The notes: a model not told the origin generated them from the letters alone. A stretch of 64,000 bases of DNA from Suillus spraguei (GCA_016800925.1 JABCPU010000380.1:1-64000), one strand, 5' to 3'. Shown: positions 1 to 11,982, counted from the stretch's first letter. A program made the numbers and translations.

Positions 1-390
1 AATTATCATATGATTCTTCTGGCACGATGGCTGTTTGGATAGGCCGAGTGTTAAATTTGAACCATGCATGGGCTTTGTCTCTTAGGAGCTGTAGGCGCTC
101 TGAAATAGGAATGTGGTTGTGGACCTGGAGATTGACAGGAGCAGTTGTTGACCACCAAGCTCAACGATGTACTGAAGTTCAGAAGACAAAAGGTATGTTT
201 GGCGAAGGTCTTTACATACCTGCAATATGATCGTCGGTGCAAAATTCCACTTAGGGGTGTCGACAGTGACAAGTAAAGTGATGCTCACGGATGTACATCG
301 AAGAATGTCTCGGTAAGGAAGGAAGGTCAGAATATAAACATGGATATCTTCAGCGAGGGACAGAAACTGGAGCTTCATATTCTGGTCCAT
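1..390 (-). pseudogene. F-box family protein, 5' part, runs off the window
   Basis: The start is at 390. Exon 1 encodes an F-box-like N-terminus with the motif ILTFLPYRDILRC. A GTGAGC...CAG intron follows, then an exon reading VCKDLRQTYLLSSELQY and VELGGQ. A one-base shift near 124-125, in a GG pair, is needed to continue into ISERLQLLRDKAHAWF, after which the gene leaves the window at base 1. It is a paralogue of the F-box pseudogene at 9087-10842, sharing ILRC, the intron position and ELGGQQLL. F-box proteins are substrate adaptors of SCF ubiquitin ligases; that role is family knowledge and no substrate is suggested here. The single shift could be a sequencing error, so this may be a live gene cut by the window edge. 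Family call fairly sure, status unsure. Confidence 0.6.
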
Positions 391-644
391 GATGGGGCCA
401 ATACCAAATTATAATGCTAGCAAACCCCTATCCTACAGGAAGTCTTGGCTATTTCGCGCGAGACGCTTTTGTCCTACATGCTGGGTACACTCGAGCTCTT
501 ACTGAACCTAATGACGTCGTCGCCATTGATTTTCGTCGATGAGCATTCACAGCTTTTGAATTGGCTGATTCAATCTAGGCCGATGTCATGCCAAAGTTCC
601 ATCCCTCATAAACTATAATCATACATTTAACCGACTAAGCAATG
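391..644. other. Intergenic, nothing recognised
   Basis: No coding exon, RNA gene or repeat was recognised between the F-box gene start and the first copy of repeat family R. Confidence 0.4.
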
Positions 645-1345
645 TCCGCCACTGATCTGAATCGTCCGATCACAAATACATATTCCTCCGAAAACACACT
701 CCACGAAGGAGAGACCAGGAAAAAATTCACAACAACCAGCCCAAGAGTAGTCTGAATCGAGTTTCACGATCCACAAAAGATACGCGAGCCACGAAGTGAA
801 CTCAAGGACAAACCAGTCCCATCGCAGGCGCGCCTCGTAAGCAAAGAGGTGGTTGGCCTCATGCCTCAAAAGGGTTGACCTCTTCCAGCATTTCATGATG
901 ACCCTGGCAACAACGAGCACAAGTGTTCATCGATGTGGTGAATAGCCTGGTTGAGCAGGCGTACCGTTTTGCGGGAGCGACGCTGCGTCGACACAACGCT
1001 CCTAGTAATCATGAGCGCCTTCTTCATAGACGCACGCACGATAGCGACGACCAAACGAAAGGTACAAGTTCGCTCGATCCCCACAGCATTTTCAAAGCCT
1101 TCCTTCTCGCCCTCTCCTGCGATGAACAGAATCTTCGGGACTATGAGAAACGAAGCTGCTTTTCTGGTACGTTGCGCAGCTAATTATAGCCGGGCTCTGC
1201 TGGAGCCGATCGAGGGGGATTAAAATACTCAGACCTTAGCCCGCTCAGGAATTTGGATGCACGGAGCGATCCTGTGTGTGATGAGCATTCGTGGCTTTCG
1301 AGCTGGTTGAGGAAGAAAATTGGTTTCCAAGTCCGCTTGGTACTT
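645..1345. repeat. Dispersed repeat family R, copy R1
   Basis: This stretch shares long near-identical blocks with 27830-28520 and 61260-62150, and a shorter 5' block with 47985-48107 and 56750-56885. Marker blocks are AGTCTGAATCGAGTTTCACG near 752, GCCACGAAGTGAACTCAAGG near 789, and a tail near 1240-1310 containing GATGAGCATTCGTGGC. All copies have the same orientation. On the minus strand the copies keep a partly readable frame containing EFTSWLA and DSDYSWAG, so the repeat may be a decayed gene of unknown function carried in several copies. Confidence 0.7.
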
Positions 1346-1539
1346 TATTCCTGGTTACGTGATTTACTTCTTCTTTAGGCTTCATATACGGTCATTGCGC
1401 ATGGCCGGTCATCGTCAACAACATCCATGATCAATCATCATGCAGCTGACTAGACTGATCTTCATGTGAGGGACACTGGCCCGGTGGCGGTAGTCCCGAC
1501 ATCAACTCGATTAGTAATCGCTAACATAATTATGGCTTT

Positions 1540-1750
1540 TCAAAAATGTGCTGCACAACTGCCAGCTCCATAGAGTAGATGCAGCGTCATGTGCCATACG
1601 TCGTGACAGTTTGCGATGGGCTACGAAGACGGGCAGTCGAGCCCATAGAACAAGGCGATGGTGGGCTCACGACTTAGGACCACTTGAACATCCGCAATAC
1701 CAGGCTGGTTTAGCTCCGGAACTTGAGTCTTCGAGAATCGAGACTGCGGC
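1540..1750 (+). pseudogene. C2-TPR-CHAT family remnant (copy A), linker region only
   Basis: A short stretch reads VDAASCAIRRDSLRWA, then in another frame a relic of the AVExxEQG segment. It matches the region between TPR array and CHAT domain of the copy at 48772-52358 (VDAASCAIRCDDLRRAVERM). Stops and shifts interrupt it within about 200 bases. Neither C2, TPR nor CHAT domain remains. This is debris of the family, with no likely function. Confidence 0.6.
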
Positions 1751-1879
1751 CGAAGCTAAGCGAGCCATCGATATGTGTATTCACATCTTTGTATACGTCG
1801 GCTAACCCTGTCATGCAGGTATATACCACGGCTTTGACTGGTATGGCCGGATGCTCAAGGTCCGGGAGGTCAGTTGGAA

Positions 1880-2407
1880 GTGTTACTGTCTCTAATGCAA
1901 TGCTGATAGTGTGTTAGGACTGGTATGCTGGTCTTTCTGGCCCAGGCTCGTTCCGTGGCAGCCCTTTCCGAGGTGGCGGCAGCTATTGTTGTCGTTGTCT
2001 GCGTGGTGGCTACCGCGGCGTGTTCGCGCCCTCTGTTCCTGCTCAGGATTTCTCGAATCAAGGCTTGTACACAGACTACTCCGGTCCTGATCAGCCTGCT
2101 GCTCACGGTGGCCTGAGGATGGATGGCTACGGTAGCGGCTACGGGAGCAGTGCTATGGCGTACCGGGTAGTGGTGGGGCTGGCGGATACGATGCAGAGCC
2201 TAGCCAGCAAATCATGGTTCGCAATGTGAGTGGTTTCGATATTGTTCTGTGCGGACAGGATTATTGATGTGCATTCTAGCTCCCTTGGTCTACCGCGAAT
2301 GAAGATCTCGTTGAGGAACTCGCTGAAATCCTCTTTGATGGCGCTAGATCCAAAGGATGCGGTGTTGTCCAGTTTGCTCAAGTTCAAGAGGCGGAGATAG
2401 CTATTGG
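1880..2407 (+). pseudogene. RRM RNA-binding protein pseudogene fragment
   Basis: A glycine/arginine-rich stretch (RGSPFRGGG ... GGYRG, near 1952-2020) leads into GGYDAEPSQQIMVRN. A clean GTGAGT...TCTAG intron follows (about 2227-2280), then LPWSTANEDLVE joined directly to ELAEILFDGARSKGCG and VVQFAQVQEAEIAI, ending at a second GTGAGT donor near 2408. That is the layout of an RRM (RNP2-like VRNLPW, RNP1-like KGCGVVQF). Against a normal RRM, roughly ten residues of the helix-1/strand-2 region are missing between LVE and ELAE, and the RGG part needs a frame change near 2160. The rest of the gene is absent. I infer a transposed or recombined fragment of an RGG/RRM mRNA-binding protein. Confidence 0.65.
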
Positions 2408-2884
2408 TGAGTGGACCGCTGTTTTGCTTTTTAGATCGCACGGTGACGCAACCGTGTAGCAAAATTCAGTGCATGTATGGTGGACGCCCTCTCGACGTGC
2501 GGTTCAACGACCGATAGCACACAGTTACACCTACTACTGCCAAGGGCAGCCAGGTGATGTCCATGCAGGCAGAGAGATCTATTTGTAACCTACCACTTCC
2601 TCTGTTTCTGTCAACATTTGGACTCTGACCGCGTTCAGGTTGTATCAAGAAAAATATTTGTGAATTGTGGAACTTTTTGTCTCTTCCATGGTTGATTTTG
2701 TCCTTAACTAATCGTAAATTTGAATGTGCGTAGGCTTCAATTGATTACTTTTCAGCAAGACCTGTGAGCTTGAACTGTTTTTACTGCCCACTTTGCATCA
2801 GAGCCTATACAGGTCCGAAATGGTGGAGTAACTGCTACATTGATTTTTGTCACATGACTTCTGATTCGCATTTTGTTTGCAATC

Positions 2885-3891
2885 ATGGGCATACGTGTTG
2901 CTTGCATTCACGTACTCGACATGCTCGACATAACTCCCCCTGCAGGTGTGGATACCTCACTTGATGCGTACGACCATGATCATGTACATGTTCAGGAAGG
3001 GAACCACTTTTATGATTTTCTCTATCTCATCCGAACGGATATCCTCGAATGCGACGGGTTTTTAGAGGCTATTGCCCAAGCGACGCTCCCCGGCCGTATG
3101 GCTCCAGGCCACAATGCTACCTTGCTGCAGAGACGCATCTCTGAAATACGCCAGTATCTCTTAATAGCGCAGCTCACCATTCGCTGCACAACAGATTCGA
3201 CTGTCTACGGTGTCATCACGCCGCCAGATGAAGATGGGGCCGCAGTTATAAGCCTCAACAAAGATCTCATTGAAGAGTGGCTGATTACTTGTCGCGATGA
3301 CCTCTACTCCACTTATCTGAAGCAGCATAAAAATTTCTAGTGAGTAAGCACGCTACCAAATAGTGGTCATGATCTGACTACCATGACAGCCTTCTACAAG
3401 TCGCCATCTACATCACTGTTGTGCATGAATACATGCATCTGATCATGTATCGGTTCTCAGCACCAGATGATAGAGGTTTTGAGGTGATCCGAGGCAAGGC
3501 GGTGGAGGCAGGGTATTGGGTGGAAGGCTGGTTGTCACAGCATGGACGCGCATATTTCTTATATGAGGCCAAGAGAGCTCATATCTTCAGTCAAATGTGC
3601 GCTATACACTTTGTTGATCACAGTGACGGATCTTTCATTGAATTGAAAAGTACGTTTTTACACTCAAAATGTGCCTTAAAATTATATTTTAACGCACTAT
3701 GTACAGGAGATGAGTTGGATATTTTAAAGACGCTAGCCGCTGGGAAGTGGAGGCCACTTCCCAAAGACCTTCACAGTCATCGACGTTCTGGTAATGACTG
3801 GCCTCGGGCTAATTGGAGAGGGTCAGAATGCAGCCGGGGGACAATTGCTCGTCCAGGTCAGACTTCATCAGGCAACGAGGACGGATCATGA
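2885..3891 (+). CDS. Uncharacterised protein with HExxH metallopeptidase-like motif
   Basis: Three exons fit splice consensus and keep frame: 2885-3339, 3390-3649 and 3707-3891. The splices give NFYLLQVAIYITVVHEYMHL and a second join ahead of DELDIL. The product is about 300 residues. HEYMH matches the HExxH zinc site of gluzincin/zincin peptidases. A glutamate about 30 residues on, in VEAGYWVEGW, could be the third ligand. No signal peptide is obvious. The last 40 residues (HSHRRSGNDWPR onward) look less ordered and could lie in a wrong frame. The start is the first ATG in frame; an earlier exon is possible. I know of HE-H motif proteins of unknown function in mushroom genomes but cannot name this one. 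Protease activity is inference from the motif alone. Confidence 0.5.
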
Positions 3892-4489
3892 ACTCAGAGC
3901 CTGACGGTTGGGAGGAAGTATAGGAAATTCTGAACGAGTGGAATGATATTCACACTCGCAATACCTTGTTGGAGCTGGAGAACGGCGCTGTTTCTAGTGT
4001 CTACGACATGGCAGGAGACGACAAGGAGAGGACAGTCTACGACGTAGGTATTTATACGTAGTCGGGACTATCCGAGCAGCGAACGATGACGAAGGGTGGA
4101 ATACCAAACTCTAACATACCTATAGTTTTTGCGCCACCGTCGGCATGTAGAAACGATGACCTGTTAGATAACGAAACAAAAAGTTTTTGGCCCCATCTAT
4201 GATCTGGCAAGACCTAGGATAAAGATAGTCATGTTCGCGGCCACACCTAGAATCTTTGCCGCAGTGCAGCCGCACACAGTGTACAGAGCTTGGCCTCCAA
4301 GACATCAAAGAGTATGGTTCTAATGACATAGTTCTGCGTTGAGGGTATCTAGCAGCTGCGCCGGTGCCAGTTCAGACGGTTCAAAAACGAAACAATTGTA
4401 TCAATCTCGAAAGAACAGGGAACGAGCAGGCCGAAACCAAGATTTCCGGAACTCCCAAGAGAGAGTTCAACAGGGTACTAGTTAAAGAT
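3892..4489. other. Intergenic, nothing recognised
   Basis: Nothing assignable was seen. Homology to the minus-strand TPR remnant stops near 4490, so the CHAT part expected below that point is missing. Confidence 0.35.
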
Positions 4490-5860
4490 AATCTGAAGTT
4501 ATCCATAGCGAGCGACAAATCTGCAGGGTTGTACAGCGATAACGAGTTAAATTAGTGTTGGATGTACACATCGGTAGCTAAACCATCCGAGTCCGGGCGC
4601 AGCGAAGGTAAAGATGCCAGTGATTTTTGGGAGAGAATAATAGCCTCCTTGACATCTTCATTCTTCCAAGGCGAGTAGAACGAGAGCAGAGCGCTAAGCT
4701 CACATTGTGAAAAGTCCTATGGCGTCCCGGATGGTCAAACTGCCTTAACCAAAGGGATTCGCGACACCGATCAATGACCTCGTTAAGATCCTCGCCGACA
4801 TCCAACTTGTCATATATCTTTTGGGGCGCAAGGACAAGGTTGTTAGGCATGGTATCACAACGTGAACGCCCAGTGGGCAAAATGTCAGTGCCTCATGATA
4901 AAGGCTGATGGATCGGGTGATGTCAACAATGTGAGCGCATTCGTAGAAATGGGCGATGAGAGTGAGCCTTGGTTGCCCAGTCAGAAAACACGAGATTTGT
5001 GTCAAACAAGGCGCAGCGCTTCTTCGTGCAAAGAGATAGCCTCAGCGAGGTTATTAGGCTTGTCTTGGTTCAAAGTGGAGCTTGAGTGGGACGCTAAGTC
5101 GTTCAAGTAGCTACCACAGCAAGGATGTTTCTCGGGGCACAAAGAAACAGCTTTACAACGAAGGTGAACGCTCTCGTCTATAACATCAATGTTGTTGCAT
5201 TGCATGAAGCGTATAAAGAGAGCCCATGAAAATTCATCAAGTGCTTTTCAATACTGTTGTTCAAAGGACAGAGTTATGTCAAATGTGGGTGCCTTCATCA
5301 GATGCAACAATTTGAAGACTTGATCACATAGCAGACCGCACTGTCTTCCCCCATGAAACGAAGGTAGGTGCCCTCTGGATAGAGGGGCAGTAGCATGTAG
5401 CACAACTGCACGGATTCGTGGATGTAGACGGCGGTAGACTCCTTGCTGTAGCACCAGTCAAACGCTTTAATAAGATCGTAGAAGGATGATGTGCGATTGG
5501 GGTGACCCTGCGGGCACAATGCAGGGGCTTCACGGAAGAGGGAAGTAGTGGTATTGGTATTGATGTCTTGAAAATGGTTTTGAATATAGTCTCCAAGATG
5601 CGCGACCGCAGGATGGTGAAAGCTGCCCCATGGTCAGGATGGTCAACCGGACACCAGTCAAGAACCAAACGAAAACGTTGCACGCCATGGCTCAGGTCAT
5701 AAACCGTCCTGCTCGTTGTGCATCCGGAAAATCGTGCATGCCCACATCCGTATCTCGAGCAATCTCGCGGGCTACGAGGAACTATAGTCGGTATTCCGTC
5801 AACAAAAGTTAACATAAGCTGGCGTCACTCACCTCAGATAGTGTGCCGTCCTAATCATGT
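4490..5860 (-). pseudogene. C2-TPR-CHAT family pseudogene (copy B), TPR array only
   Basis: Read on the minus strand, broken frames give TPR units shared with copy E: LVLDWCPVDHPD near 5690, HEEALRLV near 5005, and YDKLDVGEDLNEVIDRCRES near 4745-4810. Several frame changes and stops separate them. The 5' end keeps only the last few codons of the C2 region (near 5840, before a GTGAGT donor). Upstream of this, 5870-6210 matches the 5' flank of copy E. So nearly the whole C2 domain has been lost while the promoter-side flank survived. At the other end, homology fades near 4490 in the segment following the TPRs and no CHAT domain follows. A non-functional relic. Confidence 0.75.
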
Positions 5861-5869
5861 ACAAGGAGA

Positions 5870-6210
5870 GTATGGCCATGTCGTCAACGGTTGTCTAGCA
5901 CGATACACGCTAGTAAGATACGCTGAGCACTGAGAAAGATGACCTGTCACATAATGTTAATACCGGGAGGGCCTGTGCTAAAGTAGAAAAATATCTTCAG
6001 CGAAATTGGCCCGCTAAGATTGAAGAGGACACGCGAGTCTCAGAGTATTAATGGATACTGCCCGAGGCTCCTGGACACTTTCATTTAGCACACGCAGGCA
6101 AAATTTAGGATCGAGTGTATTTTTCAAGGCAATGGCAAACGGAAAAAATACAAACTCGGTGAAAACAGCAAGCACAGAAAATCCAAGCCTACTATGAATA
6201 CGAGTCATCC
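5870..6210 (-). promoter_or_regulatory. 5' flank of copy B, homologous to 5' flank of copy E
   Basis: Blocks such as CACATAATGTTA and GAAAACAGC, in the same order and spacing, recur at about 52490-52770 upstream of copy E. They show that the C2-TPR-CHAT genes were duplicated together with several hundred bases of upstream DNA. Promoter function is inferred from position only. Confidence 0.5.
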
Positions 6211-6864
6211 GATCTGACAGTATCATTTGTGGAGGCACTGCGGGGACGGTTTAATGCAAGAGCATCGCATCACATACTTCAAGTTGTTGAACGCTGAACA
6301 AGCCGACGCCTAGGGTTGCTAAAGGGCTCGAACCTCTATTGAATAATAAACAACCCAACCTTTGAGGTTGCGAGTTATCGAACGCATCAGCGCTCAGCCT
6401 GCCAAGAAGGTTGAAGTCCCAGTTGACAAGTGAAGGAGATGAGTCATGTGCATGGAGTTTCGAGTAGACTTCATCGTGCGAAACGGACATTCATTTTCAA
6501 TCGGCACTCAACACTCTGTATGACATTGCACTTTTGACATAAGAACATCATGACCGTCATCAAGTAAACTAACCCTTGTAGTACATGAACTTGGTCCAGA
6601 CTCACTAGTCACCAAGTCCACCAGGGTCACTTTAGTCACTCGAAATTGCTCATGGACTACACATTTCCCCGTCAGTCGCACTTCGTGCAAGATATCATCT
6701 TGTAATGCACTTCCTTTCGGCGGCCGACTAGCTGCGCAAAATAGTAAGCCATCGTTCAATCACAACGAATCATCGTAATATGGATATCGGTTGCCTCAAA
6801 TATCAGGTGCAACAAGCGTGCAAGAACCATCGCATCATCACTGTCCCTCTATTTTTGTTACTCA
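6211..6864. other. Intergenic, nothing recognised
   Basis: Only short unsupported open frames on either strand. It probably includes the promoter of the monooxygenase gene that starts at 6865. Confidence 0.35.
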
Positions 6865-8314
6865 ATGTCCTTACCTGACAATTCTACTGTGCTTATCGTT
6901 GGCGCAGGACCCGCTGGTCTCACAGCTGCCCTTTCTCTCATCCACCACGGGTGCCGTGACCTTGTCATCGTCGATGCCACCGTCGAAGGACAGAACGTAT
7001 CACGGGCTATCACTATACACTCTGCAACTGTCGAGGTACGCTGCCACCTGGGCGTTCATAAGTAGGCCCTATAATAATTTTATGATCATAGGCTTTAGCC
7101 AGCATCGATGCAGCAGACGGCTTACTATCTCGAGCCATCAAGGGAAAGAGCATCAGAGTCACATCTCGTGATTCACAGATTTTTGAGGCCAAATTCGACC
7201 CTCTTAAGAATCATTCCGCCTACCCTTATGCAGTCTTCGTCCCTCAAAATGTGACCGAGCTTGTGCTTGGGCAGAAGCTGCAAAGCCTTGGTGTTCAGGT
7301 GCAGCGCCCACACAGGGTGATTGGAAATGAAACAGAACGAGAAGGATCCCCGCGTCACTGACGTCTCCTTTGAAGACGGCCAGGTCATCAGAGCTAGATA
7401 TGTCATCGGCGCGGATGGTGCCCGCTCAACTGTGAGTTATCGGTTCCCACTTAGCTTTGTGCAACGTCTGATGAGCATCTAGATTCGTACCATTTCTGGA
7501 ATAGAGTTCTCTAACCCAGATGGCCAGGACCTAGGTGATCACATATTGGCTCAAATGGTCGCTGCAGATGTCACTTTCGAGCCCGAGCCTGTTGGTCCAC
7601 TGACCATCGAGGGTCACCTCAATGGTACATTTTCGTCAGGCAGTTTCTTCATGCTCACACCATTTGGAAACCACTTCAATGACGAGCTGACGCGAGATGG
7701 AAAGCCCATTACAAAATCTATCTTTCGTGTAGGTTGTGCCTATACCAGTGAAGAACGGAGAGCCGCCGCATGCACCGCCGAAGGAGTACATCCAGGACTT
7801 GGTGGACACATACGGTCCAATGTGTATAACATCGGATATATCTCTTAACCCGACACCTATCAAGATCGACCAGCTGGTCTGGTCGACACGTTTCAGAACT
7901 CATTCAGCCATCGCTGACCGCACCTTCACGCGTCTTGGCGCTGCAATCTTCCTAGTGGGTGACGCAGCTCATATTCACTCACCCGCGGGCGGCCAGGGCA
8001 TGAACCTGGCCATGAGGGATGCAATCTTCCTCTCAGAAGCTATCACCAAGCATATTCAAGCATCTGCAGAAAACCCCGATGTGAATGATAGTATTTTGCA
8101 GGAATTTGCGGACGCGCGTCACGCTCGAGCGTCGGAAATTATCGGCTATTCCAAAAATCTTTTGAAACTCGCAAGCCTGACGTACGATACATATGCTTGG
8201 TGGATGCCGTTCAGTTGGGCCTCTGTCCGTGATTTGGTGCTAAGAATATTGGGCAGATTTGATTTCGTGCAGTCGAGGGTTGCATGGGGAATGAGTGGGC
8301 TTGGAAGGCGGTAA
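6865..8314 (+). pseudogene. FAD-dependent aromatic hydroxylase-like monooxygenase, frameshifted
   Basis: Exons 6865-7035, 7092-7431 and 7483-8314 join at good GT-AG sites. Motifs in order are GAGPAG (Rossmann FAD site, about residue 13), YVIGADGARS (DG motif) and FLVGDAAHIHSPAGGQGMN (second FAD site). This is the class A flavoprotein hydroxylase layout (PHBH/phenol-hydroxylase type), which uses NAD(P)H and O2 to hydroxylate phenolic substrates. Length near 440 residues lacks the C-terminal thioredoxin-like domain of full phenol hydroxylases. Two shifts break it: an extra A in 7325-7327 (after RVIG, before KQNEKDPRVT) and a two-base loss in a TG repeat near 7735-7738 (after FRVG, before PIPVKNGE). 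Everything else is conserved, so this is a young pseudogene or contains sequence errors. Substrate unknown. Confidence 0.8.
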
Positions 8315-9086
8315 TTGGCATTTCCTGGAACCGCATCTTGTTTTTGTATATTTTGTACAAGCACTCTGGTCACCTGCGGACGGGCGTTCGCTGGCGTGTG
8401 TGCAGTGCAGTGATGTGTACTGGCGTATTTCGCAGAAAAACCTTCTCCATAGGCACGAACTGGTCCATTTCCATAAGCGTTTCTTATCGAGTGAGTACGA
8501 AGAGAGGTTTTAAATCCCCAAAATGTCGTGGAAAGAGCAGCTTGATACCATAGCAATGATTGAAATCAGAAGGATGTTGGAACTCTGCCCGCACCATCTG
8601 ATTTCATGGGGTAGAATGATGATGGATGATGCTTGGGCGGCGAAGTTCTACCTGCGAAGGTGAACGGGAAGATCTATGGCACTTGGTTTCCTATCAAGGA
8701 GAGGCAGTTTGAATCCGCGCAGTGCCGTGAAAGAAATAATTCCAACTCCGCTAGGATCTGAGTTACAAAGTGTAAAAGGGGTTGAATGATTCGATGGGTC
8801 GGTATGGGGTACGGGGTTCCATTGGAGCACGCACAATCGACACGAATTGCTCCGTCCTTGCCTCCTTTTCGGCTTCCTGTGATATCAGACTCGCACCTTC
8901 AGACGTTGCTTGTTGTAGAGAGTATAATATATGCGTTATAATACATTACTTCGTGTTGACGAGTAAGAGATTGAGAGCCAGTACTGAAGCTGTTTGCGTA
9001 TAGTACTCAGGGGCTGTCTATATGTACTAGGCTGCAAACGACTTAAATACCGTATCACATATCACGACAGCTAAGCTTGAAAGCAG
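8315..9086. other. Intergenic between monooxygenase and F-box pseudogene
   Basis: I see no supported gene. It should hold the 3' end of the monooxygenase transcript and the promoter of the F-box gene. Confidence 0.35.
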
Positions 9087-10842
9087 ATGAATTCCATATC
9101 CACAGGGCTCTCAGGTCTCACTGAAGAACTGCAATCTTATATTCTGAGTTTTCTTCCTTACCAAGATATTCTGCGCTGCACATTTCCGAGTGTTCATCGT
9201 TCGCTCATCTACCCTTCTTGGTGATCGCCTTTCAGGTATGCAAGGCACTTCGTCAGACGTACATGTCCTCATTCGAGCTTCAGTACATCACTGAACTCGG
9301 TGGTCAGCAATTGCTCCCTGTTTTAGACACACATCTTGTCAATCACACTTCTATATCCAAGCGCCTACAACTTCTGCGGGACAAAGCCCACGCATGGTTC
9401 AAATATGATATCCACTTCTTCGAAACAGTTTTTATACCGGAACAATTCCACGACGCATCTCTCGCTGACGGACACCTTTGCAAGATGAACAATTAGTCCA
9501 GATCTTTCCAATCCTGCCAAAACCCTTCCAACAAAAGATCGAGCATAGTTGGCCTTCAGGATCACTTTGTTCAATTCCCAATGCAGATAGCATCGAGGTG
9601 TTTATGGACCCGTCGCAAAACCTGATTGCTAGTGCATGTATAATAGCCTCGGAACAGACAACGAGAAGTTCCATATCGACCTTGGAGTCCTGGATGGAGA
9701 TGGTGGTGCTCATCCTGAAGCCGCTGGAAAGACCTTGTTTCTGTCGGGGCTTCCAAAGGGTGAATACAGCATTCATGCAATAGAAAATTGGAAGCTCGAG
9801 GGTTTTGGGAGGCATATTGCCTTCCAGCGCTCCCTGCTGCTAGTGTTTCATCTGGGTAGTCGCCATAGACTTGGCGAGGAGATATTGTTTTTACAAGTCT
9901 GGGACTGGCAACACTCAACGACATCTAATGTGAGCTTTGGTTTGAATCAGTCAACAGTTGAAGATTAACACTCGTTTTATTAGTGCGTGCTCGTTGACAC
10001 AACAATAAACACAACCGCAGGGATCGGAGAGTCACTTGATTTTTGTTTCCTCGGAAACGATAGACTGCTGATTGTCAACGAGGACTTGAAGCTCTACTCG
10101 ATCGAGGATCTGTCACAGCCACCTCGACTACTGGCCTGCTTCCTGATGCCCGTACCAGTGACGGGCATACTTCTTCCAACGGATGATATTGCGCATAGCT
10201 CACGACTGCAGATGCAGGCACAGCGGACGATGTGGGCCTCAATTTCCAAACATTGAATACTATCCATTTCCACTGACACTCAGTATGCCACAAATTTATT
10301 TGCATTCGTCATTTCCACTAGGATCTTCTTCAATCCCCAAGTTGGGGTCCTTGATGGAATGGCGGAAATCCCATGGGAATATTGGGGTCCTCCGAATGTT
10401 CGTGTTTTTGTGCACAACCAGCGGTGCAGAGTTGGTGTCAGCGGAAATCGAGTGTTGCAGGCATTTCCTGCAACAGACGCGACAGCGGAACATCACACGG
10501 ATGATATGGGTTATAGGTTACACATGATGGACTTCAGCTCGCTAACTGTTGAGCGCCGGCAAGGTTTAGGAAGAGTGGTGACAGAGCCATCTACGATAAT
10601 CATCGAATCGACAGAGACGTTGACGTCCCTGCCTTACGTGGAGGTCGTGTCGGATAGAATATTTGGTGCCGACCAGGTGATGGACATATGGGTTGATAAG
10701 GACAGGATTTATTTGCCCAAGTTGGGACTGAATATCGTAAGTTCTTGCATCTTCAACGAAGCCCAATATGCTGATTTTCATCCAGGATGATATAGACGAG
10801 CTCGAGGTCATTGAGATTTCGAGCGGGGTCTGTACATCCTGA
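9087..10842 (+). pseudogene. F-box family protein pseudogene, several frameshifts
   Basis: It starts with MNSISTGLSGLTEELQSY and the F-box core ILSFLPYQDILRC. A short intron with a weak donor (about 9192-9235) leads to VCKALRQTYMSSFELQYITE. Further blocks are LRDKAHAWFKYDIHF, QIFPILPKP, FMDPSQNLIASAC, FHIDLGVLDGDGG, WEYWGPPNVRVFVHNQRCRV, GVSGNRVLQAFP, MMDFSSL, GLGRVV and VSDRIFGADQVMDIWVDKDR. The last intron is 10737-10785, then DDIDELEVIEIS and stop at 10842. At least four frame changes (near 9481, 9635, 10250 and 10360) are needed. The layout is an N-terminal F-box plus a long C-terminal region of a family greatly expanded in mushrooms. Unlike the essential genes here, the number of lesions suggests true decay. 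Paralogue of the truncated gene at 1-390. Confidence 0.75.
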
Positions 10843-11982
10843 GGCCAAAGGAGCTAGGATAATAGAGGCACACGATCATTTAACGCAGGTGTCCATCTGT
10901 AACGCGAACCAAGTGGCGACAAGGAGATGCGTGGAGAACTAGTCAGCACAAAAGGATTGACCCATGTGGTGAGGGATTTCTATGTTGTATACGTAGTGTC
11001 AGGCTTCCATAGGTGATATTAATCGATGCATGTAACATCATTTCATGCCAAGTTTTCGCTCGTAAGAATCAGTGCCATACTATGAAGTCCCTTTTAGCTC
11101 TTTTCCTGGGTGAATGGAGGGGCCGCATACACACCCCAAATTTGTGGATGGTGGGTCACGATAGTTTTATGAACGCGTTCGAACTGGACACGCAATGAGA
11201 ACAGTTGGAAAATAGCATGAGTGAACTTGAAGAATGCCGACGGCACAACTTTATTGTCGAGCATTGTGCGATTGCCTGTGGAGTAGAAAAAAGGAACAGA
11301 ACATGTAGGAGACAAGATGGCATTAGTGAAACAATCCAATACCGTCCTGTCTTCTACCTATTCTTACTGCTAAGCGACGCAATAACTTGAACTCGTAACT
11401 CGTATGCAATTTAAGAAAGTCGAGGATAAAAGTGAATACATGCATAAGACAATCTGCACAGAAGGCACATCAATAGTTCTTGTCCTTCGAGCGCTCCATG
11501 GCTGAAAGACATGATGAGCGATCATTTGCTATACGCAGCAACCCACTCACGATTATAATGGAGAAGCTTTTCTATAAGGTCAACATGCGTGAGCACCATT
11601 CGTCGACAGCAATATCGCTTCAGCTGCAATTCATCGAGAGCGTCACTAGAATCTCGTCAGGGGATGTCATGGCTGGCAAGTTCGCAGAGTTACCCTTCGC
11701 TCATATCATTAGCTAGCAGCTCGAGATATGCGTTCCATTTGTCCCCGATAACTTTTCCGCACGAAAAGCATCTCACTGGGATAATCTGCGAACATAAATT
11801 TAGCTTATTCGTACCTCAGAGAGCGGGAGCGACTTGCCATGGTGGTGGTTTGAGCGACCAAGCCTGAAAAATGGTGCTGGCAATGCTTACGTGATAAACA
11901 CGAAGCACGTGCTCAGGTGCTCAGGTGTTAGCGCGATTTACCTTTCATCATCAACTTGACAGATATCAGCCGGTGTGTCGCC
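10843..11982. other. Intergenic upstream of condensin gene
   Basis: No supported gene. A CACGTG palindrome lies at about 11908, some 75 bases before the condensin start, beside a repeated GTGCTCAGG; it is a plausible but unproven bHLH site. Confidence 0.35.

Noticed and set aside
6865..8314. Secondary-metabolite cluster around the monooxygenase
   Set aside because: No polyketide, peptide or terpene backbone enzyme, no P450 and no transporter nearby. The oxidoreductases are 35 kb away and belong to a duplicated block.
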